Assembly (NCBI GenBank): GCA_031280125.1
Contig: JAITHE010000137.1
Location: forward strand, 1 to 41,855
Direction: 5' to 3'
Source: Treponema sp.
Lineage (GTDB): Bacteria > Spirochaetota > Spirochaetia > Treponematales > Breznakiellaceae
Length of the DNA stretch: 41,855 nt
Shown here: positions 25,413-34,516 of the stretch, one piece after another
How the letters are laid out: each line of letters opens with the position of its first letter
Numbering within the stretch: position 1 is the stretch's first letter
Made by a program: the position numbers and the translations under genes
Notes under the pieces: model-generated
The model's database searches: none
What the model saw: only the letters and a program-made list of their open reading frames with translations
Told to the model about the DNA's origin: nothing

Positions 25413-27383
25413 CTAAAACAATTCACCCTGGGCTTTCACCCGGCCGGCGGAGCCGGGTTTGCGAAGCAGCGCCAGAAAAGCTTCCTCGCCGATGATCGCC
25501 ACCCCCAGTTCCCGGGACTTTTTGTTTTTCGCCGAACCCGATTCGGTGTCGTTGGTTACAAGGTAGGAAAGATCCCTGCCCACCGCGGACTTGACGGAGC
25601 CCCCCAGGGCCTTAACCTGTTCTTCCGCAGCGCTCCGCTTCATCGTTTTTAGCTCCCCGGTAAAACAGAAGGAAAATCCCCGCAGGGGCTGTTCATCTTT
25701 CCCTGGGGGGGGAGCTATACTGATGATCCCCGCGGCGAGGATATGCCCTATTTCTTCCTTCAGTTCCCCCATACCCCTGACGATGGTTTCCGCGGTGATA
25801 TTTCCTATACCCCAAATGCCGGCCAGGTCCGCAGCGCCGGCGGACGCAAGCTTTTCCAGGGTGTCGTAGCCAGCGGAGACGGCCCGCTCCATGATAAGTT
25901 CCCCCACTCCCTCCAGGTCGAGGCCGGCGGTAAAAACCTGGAGGGGCAGTTCCCGCCGGGAACGGAGGTGGCGGATCACCTTGGCGGCGGACTGTTCCCC
26001 CATCCGCTCGCAGGAGGCCAATTCTTCCACCGTGAGGGTATAGAGGTCCGAAATATTCCGCACCCGGCCGGAATCAAAGAGCTGGCGAAGAAGCTTTTCT
26101 CCCAGTTCCCGGATATCCAGTACGGAGACCCATTTTTCCAGCCGGTGATGGAGCCGCTTGGGACAACCGGTATTGGGGCAGAGCAGCCTAGTCCCCTCGT
26201 CTTTTAGGGCGGTCCCGCAGCTTCCGCAGACACTGGGGAACACAATGTCTTCCAGTTTCCCGGTTTCCAGTGCCCCCGGAGGGGCCAGTCCTTCGATTTT
26301 GGGGATGATCTCCCCCCGCTTTACCATCGATACGGCGGAACCGGTTTTAAGGCCCAGGGCACGGATCATGTCCGGGTTGTTAAGGTTTGCCCGCTGGACC
26401 GTGGTTCCCGCCAGGCGTACCGGATCAACAATGCCTATGGGAGTATAGGTGGCGCCGGATTCGCTCCATTCCACCGCCCGGAGTATACTGAAGGCGGTTT
26501 CAAGATCAAACTTAAAGGCAATCTGCCGTTCGGGCCTGGCCCGGCGCAGATCCGCGCTGTCCGTAGTTTTATCCTTGACCACCAGGCCGTCTATGTCATA
26601 GGGAAGGGTTTCCCGTTTCCGGGCTGTCTCTTCCCGCCAGGCGATGATTTCTTCGGCCCTGGAAAATTCCCTGGATTCGGTTACCGCAAATCCCCGCTTT
26701 TTAAGCCAGTCTATCTTGGCGGTTTCGCTTGGGAAGAAGGCGTCGTTCCCCAGGGCGGAAACATCGTAGGCAATAAAGGAAAGGTCCTCGCTTCCCGCCC
26801 CGTCTTTGCGCCGCATAAGCCCGTTCGCGGCGTTCCGGCAGTTGGCTTTGTCGGCGTATTTTTCTTTCCATGTATTGTGGATCATGACCACTTCCCCCCG
26901 GACGCCGCCTGAAAAGGCTCCGGCGTTCTTACCCCCCCCAAGTTCCGCCATCACCCCCTGCATGCGCCGGGCATTGGGGGTAATTTCATCCCCCAGGGTT
27001 CCGTCTCCCCGGGTTACGGCCCGGAGGAGACGGCCCTTTTCGTACTGGAGTTCCAGACTGGCGCCGTCAAGTTTGTACTGGGCCAAAAAACCGCCGAAGT
27101 CCTCCCGGGCGGCGGCTTTTTCCGCCCAGATCCTGAATTCCTCCGGGTTGGCCGCCTTTTCCTGGCTTCCCATGGGAATGAGGTGCTTTGCCTTGGGAAA
27201 GCCGTCGGCGATGTCCTTCCCCACCCCGGCAAGGACGATGCTTTTGGGGTGGATGGTTTTTAATTCATCCCAAAGGAGATCAAATTCCGCATCCGAAATT
27301 TCCGCTTCACCGTTATAGTAGGAATTCTGGTATCTTACGATAAGCCGTTCAAGGGCTTCGATCCGGCCCCTGTTTTCCTTCAT
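25413..27383 (-). CDS. ligA: NAD-dependent DNA ligase LigA
   Basis: Seals nicks during replication and repair using NAD+. The 656 residues show domain Ia (YYNGEAEISDAEFDLLWDEL), the adenylation domain with nucleophile K104 in AQYKLDGASLEL (many family members have KIDG), TRGDGTLGDEITPN, an OB domain, a four-cysteine zinc finger (CGSCG...CPNTGCPKR), HhH motifs and a C-terminal BRCT domain (GFSFCFTGELKTMKR). I chose ATG 27383, which has AGGAG 7 nt upstream, rather than a codon 42 nt earlier. It overlaps the end of trmB by 35 nt, so it is the last gene of a tight unit. Confidence 0.95.
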   Translation of the reverse strand: MKENRGRIEALERLIVRYQNSYYNGEAEISDAEFDLLWDELKTIHPKSIVLAGVGKDIADGFPKAKHLIPMGSQEKAANPEEFRIWAEKAAAREDFGGFLAQYKLDGASLELQYEKGRLLRAVTRGDGTLGDEITPNARRMQGVMAELGGGKNAGAFSGGVRGEVVMIHNTWKEKYADKANCRNAANGLMRRKDGAGSEDLSFIAYDVSALGNDAFFPSETAKIDWLKKRGFAVTESREFSRAEEIIAWREETARKRETLPYDIDGLVVKDKTTDSADLRRARPERQIAFKFDLETAFSILRAVEWSESGATYTPIGIVDPVRLAGTTVQRANLNNPDMIRALGLKTGSAVSMVKRGEIIPKIEGLAPPGALETGKLEDIVFPSVCGSCGTALKDEGTRLLCPNTGCPKRLHHRLEKWVSVLDIRELGEKLLRQLFDSGRVRNISDLYTLTVEELASCERMGEQSAAKVIRHLRSRRELPLQVFTAGLDLEGVGELIMERAVSAGYDTLEKLASAGAADLAGIWGIGNITAETIVRGMGELKEEIGHILAAGIISIAPPPGKDEQPLRGFSFCFTGELKTMKRSAAEEQVKALGGSVKSAVGRDLSYLVTNDTESGSAKNKKSRELGVAIIGEEAFLALLRKPGSAGRVKAQGELF

Positions 27384-28074
27384 GTCCGCTCTCCTGAAGG
27401 AACCCCGCGGATCCCCGGATAACATAAATTTCCCTTACCCGGTACTTTTTTTCAAGTCCCTTCCTTTCAAATTTTGTTGCCGGCCGCCAGTCCATCCCGG
27501 GGGCAAATCCTCCGTAGGGATTATATATGAAAGGGATGGAAGAAAAGATCTCCAGGGCTTCCAGGGCGTATTCTTCCCAGTCGCTGACCATATAAACGTA
27601 CCCCCCTTCCCGGAGCCGGGAAACGAGGAGTTCCGCAAAGGGCCGCTGGACCAGCCGGCGTTTGCGGTGCCGTTTCTTCGGCCAGGGATCGGGAAAAAAA
27701 ATGTGGAAAGCCCTGGCGCCCCCGGGAAGGAACATGGTCTTTAGAGTTTCCACGGCGTCGTGTTCTATAATGCGGACATTGGCAAGATTCCGCCTTTCAA
27801 TTTCCCAAAGCAGCTTCCCAATGCCCGCTTTGAACACCTCGATGCCAAGATAGTTTTTTTCCGGATTGGCGGCGGCGATTTCCGCGGTGGCCGTTCCCAT
27901 GCCGAATCCAATCTCCACCACCGGAGAGCGGCCGTTTCCGAAACGGGAGGAAAAATCCTCCGGTTTTCCGGTGTAGGGAATGATGTGGGGGGAATTCCCC
28001 CCGTTATAGGAGCGGGCCTGGGCCCGGCTCATCCTTCCCGAACGGAGGATAAAACTTTTAACGGGATCACTCAT
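27349..28074 (-). CDS. trmB: tRNA (guanine-N7-)-methyltransferase TrmB
   Basis: Makes m7G46 in tRNA. The 241 residues contain the signature elements: SAM motif I VVEIGFGMGTATAEIA, GIEVFKAGIGKLLWEI, IEHDAVETLK, and the family hallmark FHIFFPDPWPKKRHRKRRLV. The ATG at 28074 lies inside the upstream gene's end (CATGAGTGA), so translation is probably coupled; no clear Shine-Dalgarno is present. A TTG 12 nt upstream is the only in-frame alternative nearby. Length is normal. Confidence 0.95.
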   Translation of the reverse strand: MSDPVKSFILRSGRMSRAQARSYNGGNSPHIIPYTGKPEDFSSRFGNGRSPVVEIGFGMGTATAEIAAANPEKNYLGIEVFKAGIGKLLWEIERRNLANVRIIEHDAVETLKTMFLPGGARAFHIFFPDPWPKKRHRKRRLVQRPFAELLVSRLREGGYVYMVSDWEEYALEALEIFSSIPFIYNPYGGFAPGMDWRPATKFERKGLEKKYRVREIYVIRGSAGFLQESGHEGKQGPDRSP

Positions 28075-28753
28075 GGAGGGGGACAATGTCGGTGAAGGCG
28101 GAAACGGAACGGCGGGGATCCCTGGACCAGAGAGCCAGGGACTCCGCCTGGGCGGGAAGACCCAGGGCAGAGATGTTTCCCTCCAGGGCGGTGGGGTTTA
28201 CGGTAAGCAGATAAGCGCCGGTGTTATCATAGACCAGAAAGTTCTGTTCCGGATACTGGGAAACAATGCGGTACTGATCCCCCGAAACAACCAGCAGGGG
28301 AAATTCCCGTTCCGAAGGGGCGTCGAAGGTGATAAACCGTTCGGAACGGGAACCGCCCTTGTCTACCAGCACCGCCCGGAACTGTCCCCTGGGCAGGGGA
28401 CCCCCGTCGAACATGGTGATAGCCCTGGTTCCTATCCAGGAATTTCCGCCGCTGGTCTGGGTAATCCAATCCCTGCTGGTAAGCTGCCAAGAAAGGCCCT
28501 CCCAATCGTGGAAGAGCCACAGTTCGTCCAGATCATCCAGGCCGTCGCTGTCCTGGGGAAGAACAAAAAAGGTAAACCGTTCCACGGGGTTTCCCCCGTT
28601 TTCGTAGTAGACCAGCTCCAGAACGCCGTAGCCTATCTCCGGCACAGACTGGGAACAGGAGCAAAGAAACAGCGCCAAAAGAAAAAATTCCACAAACCCC
28701 GTTTTTTTTTTCGCCCGGTTACCCACGGTGTCCGCCCCGCCCTCTCTTACCAT
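28067..28753 (-). CDS. Putative lipoprotein of unknown function
   Basis: Not recognised. The 228 residues begin with charged residues, then a hydrophobic segment ending FLLALFLCSCSQS, a plausible relaxed spirochaetal lipobox, followed by an all-beta soluble part (YGVLELVYYENGG, FTFFVLPQDSDGLDDLDELWLFHDWEGLSW). The pattern suggests a periplasmic or surface domain. Start ATG overlaps the upstream stop (ATGGTAA). It lies between another lipoprotein gene and trmB in a five-gene unit. Confidence 0.8.
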   Translation of the reverse strand: MVREGGADTVGNRAKKKTGFVEFFLLALFLCSCSQSVPEIGYGVLELVYYENGGNPVERFTFFVLPQDSDGLDDLDELWLFHDWEGLSWQLTSRDWITQTSGGNSWIGTRAITMFDGGPLPRGQFRAVLVDKGGSRSERFITFDAPSEREFPLLVVSGDQYRIVSQYPEQNFLVYDNTGAYLLTVNPTALEGNISALGLPAQAESLALWSRDPRRSVSAFTDIVPLHE

Positions 28754-29385
28754 TCTATATCCAGGCGTATCCCGCTGTCCAGGAACAGGATATCCGCCAT
28801 GGATGTACGGTATTCCACCGTGGAACCCTTGACGGAACAGGTTCCGGGAACCTGCCCGGCGGCCTCCCCATTTTCCCCTGTCCAGTTTACCCGGACAGGC
28901 TGGGGCATGGAAAAGGCCAGGAAAAATTCATACCCCTCCAGCGCCCCGGCGGCCAATTCTTTGAATTCCGGCGACATTTCCACTGCCGCGGGAAAAACCA
29001 GGGATACCCGCCTGCCGGAAAAATCGGCTCTGAAATACTGTCCGGAGGCGTCAAAAAAACGTTCCAGCGCCCTGGGAGAGGAGAAGGCCAGGCGGGCCCG
29101 AAGGATCCGGTCTTTTCCTTCCATAATGGAAGACTGGGAAAGCAGCCTAAGCCCCTCAATCCTGGCGGCTGTCCGTTCAAGGTCCTTTCCTCCCGCGGGA
29201 AGGGGGGGGGCATTGTCATTGCCGTCCAGTTTCCCCAGGTTTTCCAGTTCACCGGACAGGCGGTATTCGATTTTTACGGTTCCCGATCCGTCCTTGTTGA
29301 AGCTGATCCGTGAATCCGCCCCCACGCAGGAAAACATAGACAGGGACGCCAAAAACAACAGCCAGCGGTTTCGCAGCCGGGGCAT
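28747..29385 (-). CDS. Putative lipoprotein, LppM-like domain possible
   Basis: Not firmly recognised. The 212 residues start MPRLRNRWLLFLASLSMFSC, a signal peptide ending in a lipobox-like SMFSC. The mature part opens with RISFNKDGSGTVKIEYRLS, a pattern seen in membrane-anchored DUF3153/LppM-type proteins, and ends VEYRTSMADILFLDSGIRLDIEW. The ATG at 29385 is preceded by GAGGAG at 8 nt; a TTG 6 nt earlier is too close to that site. It begins 2 nt after the DUF503 gene stop and overlaps the next gene by 7 nt. Confidence 0.78.
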   Translation of the reverse strand: MPRLRNRWLLFLASLSMFSCVGADSRISFNKDGSGTVKIEYRLSGELENLGKLDGNDNAPPLPAGGKDLERTAARIEGLRLLSQSSIMEGKDRILRARLAFSSPRALERFFDASGQYFRADFSGRRVSLVFPAAVEMSPEFKELAAGALEGYEFFLAFSMPQPVRVNWTGENGEAAGQVPGTCSVKGSTVEYRTSMADILFLDSGIRLDIEW

Positions 29386-29387
29386 AA

Positions 29388-29675
29388 TCAAAACTCCTCG
29401 GAATGTATTTGTATGTCCTGGATCTGGACCGTCCCCTCATTTTCAATCATTTGCAGGGCCTTATTCAAGACCGATTCACCGAATACCCTGGAATTGGAAA
29501 CCAGGGCGCCCCCAATCTGGGCAAAGGAAAGGGAATCCTGCAGATCCACCTCCGCAGCGCTTAGACGAAAACGCCGTCTGAGCCTATCCTTGATGGAAGT
29601 GACAACCCTCCGCTTGTCCTTGATGCTTTCCACGCCGGGAATTTCAAGGATTATCTGGATCATGGATATGATCAT
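29388..29675 (-). CDS. DUF503 family protein (YlxP-like)
   Basis: Small protein of 95 residues whose core GVESIKDKRRVVTSIKDRLR and LSAAEVDLQDS closely fits DUF503 (usual form HSLKDKRRVVKSLKDRLRxRFNVSVAEVD). In B. subtilis and relatives this gene (ylxP) lies between infB and rbfA, next to nusA; here it heads a unit with two lipoproteins, trmB and ligA. Function is not established, though a role in translation or ribosome maturation is often proposed. GAGGA precedes the ATG very closely; ATG at 29663 is an alternative start. Confidence 0.9.
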   Translation of the reverse strand: MIISMIQIILEIPGVESIKDKRRVVTSIKDRLRRRFRLSAAEVDLQDSLSFAQIGGALVSNSRVFGESVLNKALQMIENEGTVQIQDIQIHSEEF

Positions 29676-29690
29676 AATTCCTCAATGTAA

Positions 29691-29706
29691 TACTATATAA
29701 TATACT
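29691..29706. promoter_or_regulatory. AT-rich divergent promoter region
   Basis: The 41-bp gap between DUF503 (minus) and the large plus-strand gene is a run of overlapping -10-like boxes: plus TATAAT (29696-29701) and TATACT (29701-29706); minus TATTAT and TATAGT-like boxes. Plus-strand starts predicted at 29708 or 29713 leave only 4-9 nt before the ATG at 29717. No clear -35 box is seen. Confidence 0.5.
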
Positions 29707-29716
29707 ATATTACACC

Positions 29717-32700
29717 ATGGGGCTTTTGCGAAGAATCCGGCGTCTAGACGCAGGGAAACACCTGGTACTGGCGGTACTGCTGCCGGGGGTCTTCCTTTTT
29801 TCTGCGGAAGCCCAGGAAGAGGGGGAAAAACACCGCCGGGAGATAACCGAAGAGGCCAGTTCCCAGCTTTTTAGGATGGATCTCCGGGATGCGGAGGTTT
29901 CCCTCTTTATGAAGGGTTACTGGAAGGGGTCCCTCGGCGCCGCCTGGGGATTAGCCTCTTCTCCCCTGGGAACCGTTCCGGAAACAGGGGATTCGCCGGT
30001 CCTCTTTACCCAGGAGGCGGATCTTACCCTTTCCCTCTGGATCTGGGAAAGATGGTTCCTGGAGGCAGGTTTTCTGGACAATTACGGCATCAATACCTAC
30101 CGGGCAGGTTACCAGGGATTTCCGGGAGAAACGGTCCAGTATGTGGGGGCCGGCAATACGGGGCTTGATTTTCCCGTTTTTTCATACCTGGATCTGGGGG
30201 GAGATTCCCCCTCCTCCTTCGGGATCTACGGCCGCTTTGGCTCCGAAGAATTAACCTTCCACACCCTGCTGCGCTACGACGCCGCCGCCCGGGAAGAAAG
30301 AACCTTCACGGGAAACCGGGAACGGTCTTTTGCGGTCCTCTCCCCGGTACAATCTCTGCGGGGCAGATCTTTTGTTCTTCCCGATGAAAATATCCCTTCC
30401 CTTCCCGTGGTCTATTTTGAAGATAAAAACGGCGGCCTTTCCGGCGGTGGAAGACACTGGCGCGCCGCTAAACCCAGTGAATATGCCGTCAGCGCCCGCT
30501 ACGGCGTAGTGGAACTGCTCCGCCCTCCCCAGGGGATGGCGGCGGTAAGTTACGGCGGCCTTTCCGGCGGCGGAAGCCCCGGTATGGGAAACTATGCGGA
30601 TCCCCCGGGGACGGGAAATTTTCTGCCGCTTGTCCAGGAATATTTTGACGATACCCGGAGTTCTATCAAACTGGAAGATTATCCCCAGCCCGGTGAATCC
30701 CTGCCGGGGACCATGCCGGGCCGTCCGGGAACTCTTTTGATTAACGGCGTCTGGGCCCTGGTGATTTATGAGCCGGGAACCTTTTCTCCCTTTGAAAGGC
30801 AAAGCAGGTACCAGGCGCCGTCAAACACGTCGGAAGAGGCCGCCCTGGTACGGATCTCCAGCGGAGAAAGGGCGGGTGGATACGAGGTGGTCCCGGTGAA
30901 CAGTATAAGCCTTCCCCTGGATTCAAACCTCTACAGTCTTACCGGAGACGATACAAACAGAGGGCTGTTTGAAATCCTGGCCTCCGGAGTCAGAGACCGG
31001 CGATCCCCCCGGTCCATGTGGCCCCTGGATGAGTATCCTGAGATGTACCTTCCGGGTACCCCGGGATTTACCGGGGATCTCCGTATCCGCTTTACCAATT
31101 ATGGACAGCCCGGGGCCTATACCATAGGGACCGATGTGGTTCCCGGATCGGTCCAGGTATACCGTGGGGGCATTATCGATTCCCAGGCAAGCTACGATCC
31201 GGGAAGCGGTACGGTTATCCTGGCAAGCCCTCCGGGTTTCAGCGAGATCATCCGGGTAAGTTACCTTAAGCGCAGTGAAGAAAGACGGCTGGGCAGTCTT
31301 GCCGCCGGGGCGGGGATGATCTACGCCGCCCCGGAAAGCCCCTTTAGCGCAGAAGCCGCCCTGGGGCTGCGCTGGAACGTATCCCCGGAAGCCTATACCG
31401 AAGAGGGAGCCTCCAGTCCCGGCACGGCGGGATTGACGGTAAAAACTTCCTGGGAATACGAAAAGCTAAAAACAAGCCTTTCCCTGGGGCTGGCTTTTGA
31501 ACAGCCCGATACCACCGGGCTCTACCGCGCCGCCGGCATGGAGGGTCATTCGGAAATTGTTCTGGGTATACCGGCCACGGCGGGTTTTATTTCCGGTTCT
31601 CCGGCGGACAGCGCTCATTTTTCCGGCTTAACCCAGTCCCGGCGGCGGCCCCTGGTATACCGGAACTACCGGCAGAACAATTTCCTTGGCGGATCGGAAC
31701 TAAAGCCCGTCGACTGGAACGCCCCGGTGGTTTCGGGTATGGAAGGACCCTACCCGGCGCTGGCCCCGGAAATCAATACGGAGGTTTTTACCGCGGAATT
31801 TGAAAATCTTCCGGCAGGAGGCTGGACCGGTTTTCAGGCTCCCCTGGGAACGGACGGAGCGCTTCTGGAAAACGCCCGGGAAATCGTCATCCCCTTTAGA
31901 TTTTACCAGCTTTCCCCGGCGGATTTAAAACTCTATGTCCAATTCGGAACTCTGGCGGATGAAGATTCCGGGGGTGTGGAGAATCCTTTCCTCATCGTAA
32001 CCAGGGAAATTTTTCCGGATCCCCTTTTTCACCGGCCGGACCCCAAAGTTTCAGGCTGGTATTTGGGCATTGTAAACATAAGCGATCAGGACCGGCGGAA
32101 GCTCCAAAGCGCCCGGTACATGAGAATCATCATCGAAGGAGACGCCGCCCTGCCAGGTCCTGTTTCCGGACGGCTCCTGGCGGCAAGGCCCTATATCCGG
32201 GGCGCTTCCTGGCGGGCCGTTACCGTGGACAGTGTGATCCGGGCCGCCCCAGACACCCTGGCAAAGGCGGTGGAACTGCCCCTGGAACTGCCCTGGAATA
32301 AAAAAACTGAGCGCCTCCGGGGAAACGGCCTTAACCATGTTTTACGGATTGAGTGGAACGGCGTCGGTTCTGCCGGGGCCGACGGCAGAACCTCTGTTAT
32401 CCCCCTGGTGAATTACCGGATGTTAAGTTTCTATCTGGCGGGAGACTTCCCCGCCGGTTCCGTTTTCCATTTTCTGGTGGCCCGGGGGCCTGAATCCTAC
32501 GGCGTCCCCGGAGAAACGGCCCTGGAACTGGCCATGCCCCTGGAGGCGGGGAATAATCCCTTTGCCGGCGGAGGATGGCGCCATGTGGAGATCCGCTACG
32601 GCAGGGATAAACGGCTTCTGGTGGACGGTAAAGAATACAGGGGGAGTATCGATTACCGTCCGGCGGCGGCGCAGGGACCGGAAGAATATTCCGGCGGCGG

Positions 32701-34516
32701 ACAGTCCTCTTATGCAGCGGCCTTTTTTACCGGCCCCGGTTCTTCCAGCGGTTCCTTTGCCATTGACGAAATATGCCTGGAGGATCCCTCCCCCGCCTAC
32801 CGGCTCAATACCGGGGCTTCCCTGGACTGGAACCACCCCGGGGATCTCCTCGTTGCCGGGGAGAGGACGGTACTCTCCGGCCTTTCCTTTAACACGGCTT
32901 TGGAAAGCGCCCTTCGGGGGGATCCCTTTGATTTCCAGGCGGACCCCTTTGGGGGAATCCAGTCGCGATCCCGGGGAGAAGCAACCCTTTTGGGCGTCCG
33001 TCTTTTGGGGGGAGTGAACCTGGCGGCTTCTCCGGGCAGTTTTGTCTGGAACGCCGGCCACGGCATTTCCCGGTCCTTCGGCCCCCTTTCGCTGGCGGAG
33101 ACCTTCAACACCGATCCCGCTCCGGGAGGGGAGACTCTGGACCACCGGTTTGTACTGGGGCTGGGTACGCCTCTTTATGGAAATCTTTCGTCGGTTTTGG
33201 GCTACCAAAACAGCAGGCTGCACCGGAGCTGGAACGCCGCGGCAGGGATGAATCCAAAACAGGGGGGGCATCCCGGTTTTACCCTGGAAGGAAACCTTAA
33301 CTATACGGAAAAAACCGGCGAAATTTCCCGGTGGACCTCCAATTACGCCGCCGCCTGGGCGAAGAGCTGGATCTCCATGGTGCCCGATCCGGGAGCGGGA
33401 TCGGAGGAACGGTTTATACAAAACCGGGGAGCCCGGGCCAAGGCGGGCTTTACCCTGGATCTGCTGCCGGTGGGGGCGGATCTTTCCTTCGAGGGATCCA
33501 GCGAAGTGTCCATCCCCCTGGAACAGACCCGTTCTTCTTCCACCGCCCGGATCCTTTTTCCCTTTGCCTTCGGCCCCTTCAGGGGATCCCTGCGATCCGA
33601 AAGGGGCATATCCCGTAGTTTAATCCATGCCGGGGAAGATGCCGCCGAAGACCTGTACCTGTACGGAACCGGCTTCCGCGATACCGCCCCCCTGTGGAAA
33701 CGGATTCCGGTTTTTGCTATTTTTGATTCCGGCCTTGAGGCCGCCATGGATGAAGCCCTGGAAAAGTACGGCAGCCCTTCCGACGGTACCCGGTTCAACG
33801 AAGTGCTGGCACTGAACATGCTGTTCCCTGAACGGTACGATCTGCTTTCCCTTCTGTTTCCCGTCAGTTTTTTTGTCCAGACAGACAGAACCATGGAACG
33901 GCGGCTGGACACCATCCTGGACGTACTTACCATGAGCGCCGGTTTCAGCTTTTCCGCCCTTAACCTGTTCGGCGCCATGGGGGCATACCCGGTTCTGCGG
34001 TTTTATAAAAACGAAGAACTGCGCCATTCAATCTCGGCGGCCGTTTCCATGCCCCGTTCGGAAGATCCCCTTTGGAGGATCCGGGCGGAACAGGCGGCGG
34101 GTTTCTTTGGCTTTAGGGGGGCGGAACTGGAGCTGAACAATGCCTTTACGATCAGCTCCACCGGCTGGGCGGACAGCCTTAACCTTTCCTGGACCATACC
34201 GGCGGAAAGAACCCTCCTGTCGGCTCTTTACGGTGCGGGCATGAAAAAAATAGCCGGGGGCAGGTATTTTCCCGCGGTGGATGAACTGGCTATAAGCGAT
34301 TATGAGCGTTTCCACCGGGAAACCCTTGAATTAAGCCTGGACCATTCCGGCGCTTACGGAATATACCAGGCGGCGCTGGGCCATGAATCGGTGGTCCGTG
34401 TTCTGGGCCGGCTTACCCTGACGGCCTTTGTTAAACTGAATCTGAGGCGGAACAGGGAACTCCGGATGACCAGCCTACTTCTTAATTTTGGAACCACCCT
34501 GAATGTAAGTTTCTAG
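29717..34516 (+). CDS. Large exported protein resembling SprA/Sov (outer-membrane beta-barrel)
   Basis: Exported, 1599 residues. Signal peptide: hydrophobic HLVLAVLLPGVFLFSAEA with cleavage near 32. Blocks recalling SprA, the T9SS translocon of Bacteroidota, occur in the same order: residues about 132-200 (YQGFPGETVQ, GAGNTGLDFPVFS, SSFGIYGRFGSEELTF) parallel SprA's 'YxGkxdEIiqxIxAGNVSLPL...SLFGIKTxLqFGkL'; later PGSVQVYRGG...YDPGSGTVIL...IRVSYL, KLYVQFGTLADED, and ARYMRIIIEGD...ARPYIRGASWR. The C-terminal third looks like alternating beta strands and ends TTLNVSF with a terminal phenylalanine, typical of outer-membrane barrels. It is shorter than SprA (about 2,400). The ATG has no Shine-Dalgarno. 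What else: another giant barrel such as LptD, but LptD motifs are absent. The family link is my reading, not a search result. Confidence 0.6.
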   Translation: MGLLRRIRRLDAGKHLVLAVLLPGVFLFSAEAQEEGEKHRREITEEASSQLFRMDLRDAEVSLFMKGYWKGSLGAAWGLASSPLGTVPETGDSPVLFTQEADLTLSLWIWERWFLEAGFLDNYGINTYRAGYQGFPGETVQYVGAGNTGLDFPVFSYLDLGGDSPSSFGIYGRFGSEELTFHTLLRYDAAAREERTFTGNRERSFAVLSPVQSLRGRSFVLPDENIPSLPVVYFEDKNGGLSGGGRHWRAAKPSEYAVSARYGVVELLRPPQGMAAVSYGGLSGGGSPGMGNYADPPGTGNFLPLVQEYFDDTRSSIKLEDYPQPGESLPGTMPGRPGTLLINGVWALVIYEPGTFSPFERQSRYQAPSNTSEEAALVRISSGERAGGYEVVPVNSISLPLDSNLYSLTGDDTNRGLFEILASGVRDRRSPRSMWPLDEYPEMYLPGTPGFTGDLRIRFTNYGQPGAYTIGTDVVPGSVQVYRGGIIDSQASYDPGSGTVILASPPGFSEIIRVSYLKRSEERRLGSLAAGAGMIYAAPESPFSAEAALGLRWNVSPEAYTEEGASSPGTAGLTVKTSWEYEKLKTSLSLGLAFEQPDTTGLYRAAGMEGHSEIVLGIPATAGFISGSPADSAHFSGLTQSRRRPLVYRNYRQNNFLGGSELKPVDWNAPVVSGMEGPYPALAPEINTEVFTAEFENLPAGGWTGFQAPLGTDGALLENAREIVIPFRFYQLSPADLKLYVQFGTLADEDSGGVENPFLIVTREIFPDPLFHRPDPKVSGWYLGIVNISDQDRRKLQSARYMRIIIEGDAALPGPVSGRLLAARPYIRGASWRAVTVDSVIRAAPDTLAKAVELPLELPWNKKTERLRGNGLNHVLRIEWNGVGSAGADGRTSVIPLVNYRMLSFYLAGDFPAGSVFHFLVARGPESYGVPGETALELAMPLEAGNNPFAGGGWRHVEIRYGRDKRLLVDGKEYRGSIDYRPAAAQGPEEYSGGGQSSYAAAFFTGPGSSSGSFAIDEICLEDPSPAYRLNTGASLDWNHPGDLLVAGERTVLSGLSFNTALESALRGDPFDFQADPFGGIQSRSRGEATLLGVRLLGGVNLAASPGSFVWNAGHGISRSFGPLSLAETFNTDPAPGGETLDHRFVLGLGTPLYGNLSSVLGYQNSRLHRSWNAAAGMNPKQGGHPGFTLEGNLNYTEKTGEISRWTSNYAAAWAKSWISMVPDPGAGSEERFIQNRGARAKAGFTLDLLPVGADLSFEGSSEVSIPLEQTRSSSTARILFPFAFGPFRGSLRSERGISRSLIHAGEDAAEDLYLYGTGFRDTAPLWKRIPVFAIFDSGLEAAMDEALEKYGSPSDGTRFNEVLALNMLFPERYDLLSLLFPVSFFVQTDRTMERRLDTILDVLTMSAGFSFSALNLFGAMGAYPVLRFYKNEELRHSISAAVSMPRSEDPLWRIRAEQAAGFFGFRGAELELNNAFTISSTGWADSLNLSWTIPAERTLLSALYGAGMKKIAGGRYFPAVDELAISDYERFHRETLELSLDHSGAYGIYQAALGHESVVRVLGRLTLTAFVKLNLRRNRELRMTSLLLNFGTTLNVSF

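Noticed and set aside
28073-29581. 502-codon plus-strand open frame
   Set aside because: Lies across three minus-strand genes with recognisable signals; low-complexity Arg/Ser/Pro sequence and no motif.
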